Shown: one piece after another, positions 57,355 to 64,000 of the stretch
How positions within the stretch are numbered: the first letter of the stretch is position 1
How the letters are laid out: the number at the start of each line of letters is the position of its first letter
Assembly: GCF_030272615.1 (NCBI RefSeq)
Contig: NC_081410.1
Span: forward strand, 253,193,533 to 253,257,532
DNA from: Cryptomeria japonica
Taxonomy: Eukaryota; Streptophyta; Pinopsida; Cupressales; Cupressaceae
DNA: 64,000 nt
Reading direction: 5' to 3'
Translations under genes and position numbers: made by a program
Notes under the pieces: generated by a model
What the model was told of the DNA's origin: nothing
The model's input: the letters and a program-made list of their open reading frames with translations, nothing else
Databases searched by the model: none

Positions 57355-58536
57355 TGTTGGCAATTTGGAGGAATTGATTATGTGTTGCACTGATGTCAAC
57401 ACTAGCTATTTTGTTGTCTACCGGATTTTGGTAGAGTGGTTGGATTATGATATTGATCTGGTATGCTTTGATATGTTTCATTTTGTGGAATTGGTTTGGA
57501 TTTGTCATTCATTCTATTTCGATGTGTATCACAATTAGTTATAGTTCGGGATTTGATGACTTAGGAGCTATCATTTGTTCTAGTAAGGCTTTTGGTCACT
57601 GATAAGGGTTCTATCGACAGAGCTTTGTTGAATATCTTTTGATGCAGGTGATAAGTGGTGTTGGTGCAACCTCTAGATAGATTTTGGGATGCTGGTGGTT
57701 ATATTGTTCGTGTTCCTGTTGATTGGTGGTGTTGGATTTGGGTCCCGACCTAATGCTATCTTATTTGACTAGGTTATGGACCGGTTTATGTAACATGGTG
57801 GTGGATGATCTCGATGCATTTTCAGTTGGATCTATTGATTGGATTATGTTTTTTTAGTCTTAGGACAACTTGGGTTTATCATTGGTTTACAAGATTATGT
57901 AACAGATTTATTGTATTATCTTTTAGGTGGCCGACCTAATTGTTTAGGTCCCAAGTTGGTATAAATATGATGTAAGATCTCTTTGTAGATTGTGGTATGT
58001 GGATTATGGTATTAGGGTTATGGGATTATCTATGTGTGAATAAGGTTTTAATTATATGTAGAGGATTTGGTCGATCATAGGTGATCGAGTTGGGTTTGTG
58101 TAAGAGGCTTTAGACCTCAGGTATTGAACTTAATCGGAACTGTACTCAGGCATAAGAGATGTTATTCTTGTAGTTAAATCTTCATTCCAGATTGTGGTCC
58201 TATGTTTTCTATAGTTAATGAGACTCCTTTTGTGATGAGTAGTTTGCTCTAGGCTGTTGACCTTCCTGCATGTGTAGGCCCCTTATTGTAATATTTATTC
58301 ATCTGATCAGTGGATAGATATTGTGGGTATCCAATCCACCATGGTTTTTCCTCTTTGAGGTTTTCCACGTATAAATTTGTAGTGTTATGGTGTTCATCTT
58401 TGTGGTTGCATTGTTGCTTATTGTTATATGCTTTTATGTTTACCGGTTTCTAAGTTGTTGTATTAATAAGGTTAAATTTAATCATACCGACAAAACACTA
58501 TTTCACCCCTCCTCTCAGTGTTCTTGGATTCCAACA
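57355..58536 (+). mobile_element. Solo copia LTR in the Tat 3' region
   Basis: 1182 bp from TGTTGGCAATTTGGAGG to TTGGATTCCAACA, flanked by perfect TATGA repeats at 57350-57354 and 58537-58541. It contains a TATA box GTATAAATAT at 57959-57968, the C-tract box at about 58503, and the reverse ACGTGGAAAACC box near 58338-58375. Its first ~60 bp match the start of the 54224-55446 LTR read in reverse (GGAATTGATTATGTGTTGCA shared). Confidence 0.94.
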
Positions 58537-58541
58537 TATGA

Positions 58542-60829
58542 TGCCCCAGATGCTGATTGATATGTTATGATGTGAGGATGCCCCTTTGAGAGATCAATTG
58601 AGAGAATGGTCGATTGAATTGTTTGGATTTGTGTGAAATTGATTTCCTGATAAAATTTACTTGATTCCTACAACTTTGGTTGATGAAAGTGTCAGTTCTC
58701 TGATTACTTTGATGTTTTGCTTAAATTGATGATTGATAGAATTTTATTGACCTCATGATTGATGAGGGTCAATGATATAAACTCAAGATTTGATGATCTG
58801 ATAGGATGAGTTTGATTGACTTCATGATTGATGAGTGTCAATGATGTAAGCTCAAGATTGAAAATACTAGATGCGCGACCTCATGATGAATGAAAATCAC
58901 TGATGGTTGCTCAAAGAGATTGATAAAAATCTCCAATGAGCGGATAGGATAGCAGATCAAATGATCAAAGAGATTGATTGGATAAAGAACTGGCATTTTG
59001 TTGATATCCCGTTGCAGGAAGATTTAGATGTGCTGATGTTGGTGCATTCGGGGGAGTAGCATGAGATTCGTTTAGGTTGACAACATTTGGAGAAATTTTT
59101 GGTCATTCTCCTAGTGGACATTGATATGAGAGTTTGATCACTAATCCGATTTTGTATAAACTATTGATAAGATTGATTATTACTGCGATATATTATGAAT
59201 TTTTTGTGATATCATTGTACATTGGACATCGATTCTTTTACTGATGATATGATATGTAGTTGATCCTATTTGCCTTATATGGTCTATGAGATTATGGGTG
59301 CACTCTAGTTTCTATATGATTATGGACCCTAGATGATGGATGCATGCCTCTTATATGATGATACAAGATGATGCTATATGAACTATGTGGATATGTATAG
59401 TGATGCATATGTAATGAAATGTTTCCTATTTATATGATGCTTTTATGACTTTTCCCATGCATGTTGATATGAGATGGATGCAACACAATGTAATTATGAT
59501 GTCTTTGGACATGATTGATATTTATGAATGAAAGATTGAATGATCTATATGGATGATGGATCTAGACGAAAGACGTCTTATTATGCAATACTGACATGTG
59601 ATGAAATGAACTAACTTATCATGCCGAATGAATAAATTGATTAATTTTTTGTTAATGTCCAATATACTCAATCACGTAATAAGAGAGATACCACCTATTG
59701 AAGCATTTGTCCTTGGAAACAGATGAGATTTTGTGATCCCATGCAAAATGAAATTTAATCTGCTTTAAATGCAAATGATATGCAATGCTGCGTTTAGATC
59801 AATCATTGGGTCATTGCTTTTTGTCATTATTGAGCTTTTAAAATGTGGGAAGTGAGTGCAAACATTGATGGTATAATTAAACCATGATGATCTGAGAACT
59901 AATTTCCTAGGTTTTGATATTGCAAGTTAGCACAAGCACGAGGTATAATTGAACCAAGATGAATTGAGTGTTGCTTGCATAAAATAGGTAGTATTAACCA
60001 TTTCTATATGCAAATTCGAAATGTCTTTGATGATACTCTGATGATCATGTCTTGAGACAAATTTACACATATTAATGCTTAATTCACAAATAATAGACAA
60101 GAAAATATCATGTTCCATCCTTGTTTCTCTAGTCAAAGACATCCTTGAGTCACTCAGAAATCATGATAGCAAAAATCAAGATAAAATAGTTGAACCATTA
60201 GTATCAAAGTGTTAAAATCATTAGTCAAAAGATATCATCTATTGATATGTGTTTGTCATGTTTGGAATGACAGTGGGTATTTTGATGATTGATAAGTTGA
60301 TCTTGTGTTCAACGTTAGATGTGTCTTAGGTTTCACTTGACAAGTGTGGCCTAACTGTTGTTCTACCTATTTGATTAAGCCCAAGGAAATTTTGCCCCTA
60401 GCTAGGTTCAGGATTTTGCCTCTAGCTTGGTTCAGGATTTTGCCTCTAGCTAGGTTCAGGATTTTTCCCCTAGTCTAGAAACAAACTTTATTATGGTATA
60501 TACAATGATCCAAACCATGGTGAGAAATCACCGGTGAAGCCTGCACATGTAAAAAGGCTTTATTATGGATATGAAGAACATTGATGAAAATGAATGCAAG
60601 TAGAAGGATGCATGAACTAATAGATGGAAGAGCTAGCTAATAGATAGCACCTGTTGCCAGGTTTTCACCATCTATTTTTTTTGCACATTTTTTTTCATAT
60701 TTGATTTTTTTGTTTTTGATTTTTCACAATTTTTGTTGTTTTCGTATTTTTTGCTTTTTCACTTTTTTTGGATATTTTTTTTTTAGAGATAAAACTTTCT
60801 TAGATGCATGCTATTGATGGTTTCCTTCA
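58542..60829 (-). other. Long non-coding 3' region of the Tat element
   Basis: No coding frame recognised between integrase and PPT. It holds repeated 'gatgagtgtcaatgatgtaa' words (58745-58860), a T-rich run at 60670-60785 and a 24-bp tandem repeat at 60389-60470. Long 3' non-coding regions are usual in Tat elements. Confidence 0.6.
60389..60470. repeat. 24-bp tandem repeat
   Basis: Three and a half copies of ATTTTGCC(C/T)CTAGCT(A/T)GGTTCAGG. Confidence 0.93.
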
Positions 60830-61755
60830 GGTGATCCCCATCTAGAATTAATAGCTAATAGGCTCCTGACCCAAATGTTGTTGTGACCACAAACGGACCC
60901 AACTAGTTTGGTTCAAACTTCCCTTTCTTTTCTCGATCTGACAGGTTGCATGGATTTTTCTTTAGCACTAGTTCCCTAACTTAAAAGGCTCTTGGTTTGA
61001 CCTTGTGATTATAACTTCGGCACATTCTTTGCTAATACACCTTCAAATGATCAAAGGCATTTTGTCATCATTCATGGATCAATTCTAGCTCTTGCAGTCT
61101 GGATACTCATTGTTCTTCATTTGGGACAAGTCCTTTTAATGGTACTCATAGAGAAGGTATCTCTACTTATAATGTCAGTAATTCTTCTAATCCATAGACA
61201 AGAGAGAAAGGTGTGGCTCCTGCTGGTGTGCGAATATTGGTATGGTAGGCCCATAGAGCAGGGTTCAATTGAATATGCCAATCTCTGCCAACATCATTCA
61301 CTGTCCTTTTGAGGATTTTTAAAATTGTTTTTTTTTAATGCTTTTTCTTGTACATTCCCTTGTGGATAGTAGTGTGCAGAGAATCTATGTTGGATCTGAA
61401 ATTTCTCACAAAGCTCTTGTACATCTTGGTTCTTGAACGATCGCCCATTATCAGTGATAATGGCCATGGGTATGCCATAGCAACATATGATGTAGTTCAA
61501 GATAAATGCAACAATTTGTTTTCCTTTGATATTTGTGAGAGGTATCGCCTCAATCCATTATATAAAATATTTTGTAGCTATAAGGATGAATTTGTGACCA
61601 TTGGATGAAGGAGGATTTATTTTTCCTACTAGATCAAGACCCCATTGACAGAAAGGCCAAGAGGTTGCCAAAGCATGAAGCTCTTGTGCGGGTGCATGAA
61701 TTAAATTACCATGGATTTGACATTGTTTGTATGTTTTAGCTATTTGAAAAGAATC
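60830..61755 (-). pseudogene. Tat integrase
   Basis: WPFCQWGLDLVGKI (about 61630-61670) is the first Asp motif. YGIPMAIITDNGRSFKNQDV (about 61425-61480) has the second. The glutamate region reads QGNVQEKALK, which keeps a Glu. WHIQLNPALWAYHTNIRTPA and FSLVYGLEE (about 61170-61290) continue toward the C-terminus with stops and a frameshift near 61294-61330. About 61294-61500 is the longest open piece. Confidence 0.85.
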
Positions 61756-62690
61756 TCATTCCATAGTTGGGCAATAATAGCCTAAGAGTATGAATTTTTT
61801 CAAAAGGGTAAGACCACTTGAATGAGTGCCACAAATGTCATTATGGACTTCATTTAAGGCCTTCTCAGATTCTTCTTGCTTGAGAAAAATTAAGAGATTA
61901 TCATCTAGACCTCGTTTAAAAAGGGTACCCATGACAAGAGTATAATGGGAAGATTGGCAAATGAAATTTCTCTTTTGGTTCTTTGACAAGTCGAGAGGGA
62001 GGGTGTTATCTTTTAGGTATGTATAAATTTGGCCATAGCGGGAGGAATCATGCCCAACAAGGTGATATATAATTTGGGAATCAAGACAATTATGGGCAGG
62101 GTAAAACAACTCTTCCACCAGGAATTCATAACATTCTTGATTTTTCTGTGTCTGAAGTAGAGAAGCAATTGTTGCCATGGCATCTGCTACTTTGTTGTCA
62201 TTTCTCAAAATCTGCTCAAAAGTTATTTCTACAAAATACTTCTTGAAATAATCTACCATCTTTTTACAAGGAATTAGTTTATCATCCTTTATTTTATAAT
62301 TATCATTAATTTGATTCATGACAAGCTGAGAGTCTCCAAAAACCTGTAATTGTGTGATGTTTCATTCTATGGCCATCTTGATTCCTATGACCAAAGCTTC
62401 ATATTATGATGTATTGTTGGTGCATGGAAAACTCAATTTAGATGCCTTTGGAATTGTGTGACCTTGCGGTGTGATGAATAAAATGCCTGCTCTTGATCTA
62501 TGCTGGGTATATGAACCATCAAAGTACATCTGCCATGTCTATTTGGTGACTGTGAGTATACCAGCATTTGAAAATTCAACGTTTAAGGGATGATCATCTT
62601 GAAGTGGTGCTTTTGCCAGTTGATCTGCAATAGCTTGTCCCTTGATAGCTTTGCCGTCCACATATTCAATATCAAATTCACTCAAGATCA
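61756..62690 (-). pseudogene. Tat second RNase H and integrase zinc-binding region
   Basis: MYFDGSYTQHRSRAGILFIT (about 62470-62530) starts a second RNase H. VFGDSQLVMNQINDNYKIKD and NDNKVADAMATIASL carry the other acidic residues. A linker follows (LVGHDSSRYGQIYTYLKDNT). Then EVHNDICGTHSSGLTLLKKF is the His pair of the integrase zinc site, ending CPTME where a stop falls before the Cys pair. The extra RNase H is the lineage marker for Tat elements. Confidence 0.88.
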
Positions 62691-63745
62691 TGACCCATTT
62701 TGCTAATCTTCCTATTAATGTCGCCTTACCGAGAAAATATTTTAATGGATCTATTTTAGCAATCAGTTTGATGGACTGAGAGAGTAGATAGCATCACAAC
62801 TTTTGGGAAGCGAATACTACTGCCGGACATGATTTTTCTGTTGGTGAATAATTGAGCTTGTATCCCACTAATGTTCTACTGATGTAGTAAATAACTCTTT
62901 CTTTTCCTTCATTTTCTTGTTGTGTGACTAGAACTCCTAATGATACTCCTATGGTTGATACATATAGTAACAACAAATTTCCTTGAATTGGTGACATTAG
63001 AACTGGTGGTTGCATCAGATATTCCTTAATTTTGTTGAATGCTTCTTCACATTCATTGTTCCATTTGAAATGAACATTCTTGTGCAAGAGATGTGTAAAT
63101 GGTTGACACTTATCTGCTAACTGAGCAACAAATATTCTAATTGACTGCAATCTTCCTTGAAGTGATATGAGTTGATTGATATTCTTAGGAGATGCCATTT
63201 TCCATGATTGCTTTAACTTTAGCTGGATCTACTTCTATATCTCTAGCTGAAACAATGTATCTCAATAGCTTACCTGAAGTGACACCAAAGGCACATTTAT
63301 TAGGATTGAGCCTTAGCTTGTATTGTTCTAACCGGTCAAAGATCTTTTCCAGTATTTCTAGATGTTCTTCTCTGTTGTATGATTTTGCCTACATGTCATC
63401 TACATAGTCTTCCATGAATGTATGCATCATGTCATGGAATATTATTGTCATGGATCTCTAATAAGTAGCACCTCCATTCTTTAGTCCAAATGACATGACA
63501 TTCCAATAGAAAGTACCCCATGGACACATGAAAGTTGTCTTTTCTTGATCTTCTGGAGCTATTTTAATTTGATTATATCATTAGAAACCATCCATTAGAG
63601 AAAACATGGAATGTCTAGAAGTTAAATCGACAATGATGTCAATATTAGGCAAAGGAAAGTCATCCTTTGGACATGCATTATTGAGATCTCTGAAGTCCAT
63701 GCATACTTTGATACTTTTATCTTGTTTAAAAACATGAACTATGTT
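62691..63745 (-). pseudogene. Tat reverse transcriptase and first RNase H
   Basis: From the break at 63745: VCMDFRDLNNACPKDDFPLP (about 63660-63710), then TFMCPWGTFYWNVMSFGLKN. The catalytic loop YVDDM follows (about 63385-63405), with both Asp present and a stop next to it. The ATG at 63198 opens the piece with FVAQLADKCQPFTHLLHKNV, FKWNNECEEAFNKIKEYLMQ and the RNase H start LLLYVSTIGVSLGVLVTQQE, in which the usual Asp is Ser. It ends with ASQKL and a stop near 62794. Confidence 0.88.
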
Positions 63746-64000
63746 TGTTAGGCCCAATATGGAAAGCTAATGTACTGAGAGGGGAGGGGTGAATTAGTAC
63801 TTCAAAACCTTTGAACAATAATATCTTTACTATTATGCATAAACCAAAAACTATTGCAACATAACATAAAGATAAAACAAATAAATAACAATCATATATG
63901 ATTCACTCCATAACTCATATATTTTGGTTATGCAAAAACTCTTGGTTAGAGAGAAAAACTATGGTGGGGATGGCACCCACAACTTCACTACTGCAATAAT
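63746..64000 (-). repeat. Partial copia LTR entering the Tat RT
   Basis: The plus strand begins TGTTAGGCCCAATATGG, has the G-tract box GAGAGGGGAGGGGTGAATT at about 63777 and the GAGAAAAACTATGGTGGGG box near 63950. It interrupts the RT frame and runs past the window end. Family and completeness cannot be seen. Confidence 0.8.

Larger units (their letters stand above)
49041..63745 (-). mobile_element. Tat-lineage Ty3/gypsy element (5' part missing)
   Basis: A minus-strand gypsy element with RT, RNase H, a second RNase H, H2C2 zinc site and integrase, followed by a long 3' region, a PPT at 57271-57284 and a 3' LTR. The LTR starts TGTATACACC (57270) and ends CATGCAAACA (49041). The second RNase H and the TGT(A)xACACC LTR start after a GGGGCAAAA tract are Tat-lineage features. 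The element is split by the chromovirus and a solo LTR and cut at 63746 by another LTR, so its gag, PR and 5' LTR are outside the window or lost. The left flank ATAGA (49036-49040) would be its TSD. Confidence 0.85.

Noticed and set aside
61121-61608. Plus-strand ORFs at 61121-61312 and 61348-61608
   Set aside because: Antisense to the Tat integrase, whose motifs are clear on the minus strand.

Overview
This window is plant nuclear DNA from a large, repeat-rich genome. Every recognisable coding segment belongs to an LTR retrotransposon of plant type: Ty1/copia with a UBN2-like gag, a Ty3/gypsy chromovirus, or the Ty3/gypsy Tat lineage with a second RNase H. The LTR elements prime from the initiator-Met tRNA. 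The base composition is AT-rich and there are no operons, tRNA or rRNA genes. No intact host gene was found. A gymnosperm or another large-genome plant would fit, but the sequence alone does not settle the species.

Layout. 37-7746 is a structurally complete copia element on the minus strand (Copia-1) with a 5-bp target-site duplication (TSD), TGG-type PBS and PPT, and a coding region carrying three in-frame stops and one frameshift. 7752-9920 holds an unidentified decayed reading frame and a degenerate ~80-bp tandem repeat. 10220-14502 is a 5'-truncated, heavily decayed copia relic on the plus strand. 14503-21840 is AT-rich DNA with microsatellites, a 375-bp foldback repeat and one unidentified small ORF.

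From about 21.8 kb to the window end the sequence is a nest. The outermost layer is a plus-strand, long-LTR SIRE/Maximus-like copia in the order LTR - gag - LTR - gag. A solo copia LTR (21976-22751) sits in its first LTR. A gag-protease-only gypsy element (28330-32001) sits in its second LTR. Its second gag is cut by a minus-strand copia (Copia-C, 34261-48420) and again by a minus-strand Tat gypsy element (49041 to at least 63745). Copia-C itself contains a truncated plus-strand Tat element and a 2.5-kb retroposon (40031-42565) flanked by a 14-bp TSD. That retroposon is made of about four ~520-bp units encoding a charged, coiled-coil-like protein. The Tat element's 3' LTR is split by a chromovirus (~49.7-57.0 kb), whose gag is split by a solo copia LTR (54224-55446). 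A second solo LTR of the same family lies at 57355-58536, and another copia LTR enters at 63746 and runs off the window.

The copia LTRs of different families share two sequence boxes: a G/C-tract box (GAGAGGGGGGGTGAATC) and an ACGTGGAAACCC...GGGAAAAACC box. Most proteins are disabled by stops, frameshifts or catalytic substitutions, so the window records successive insertions rather than a functioning gene cluster. The most unusual item is the tandem-unit retroposon at the PPT/LTR boundary of Copia-C.
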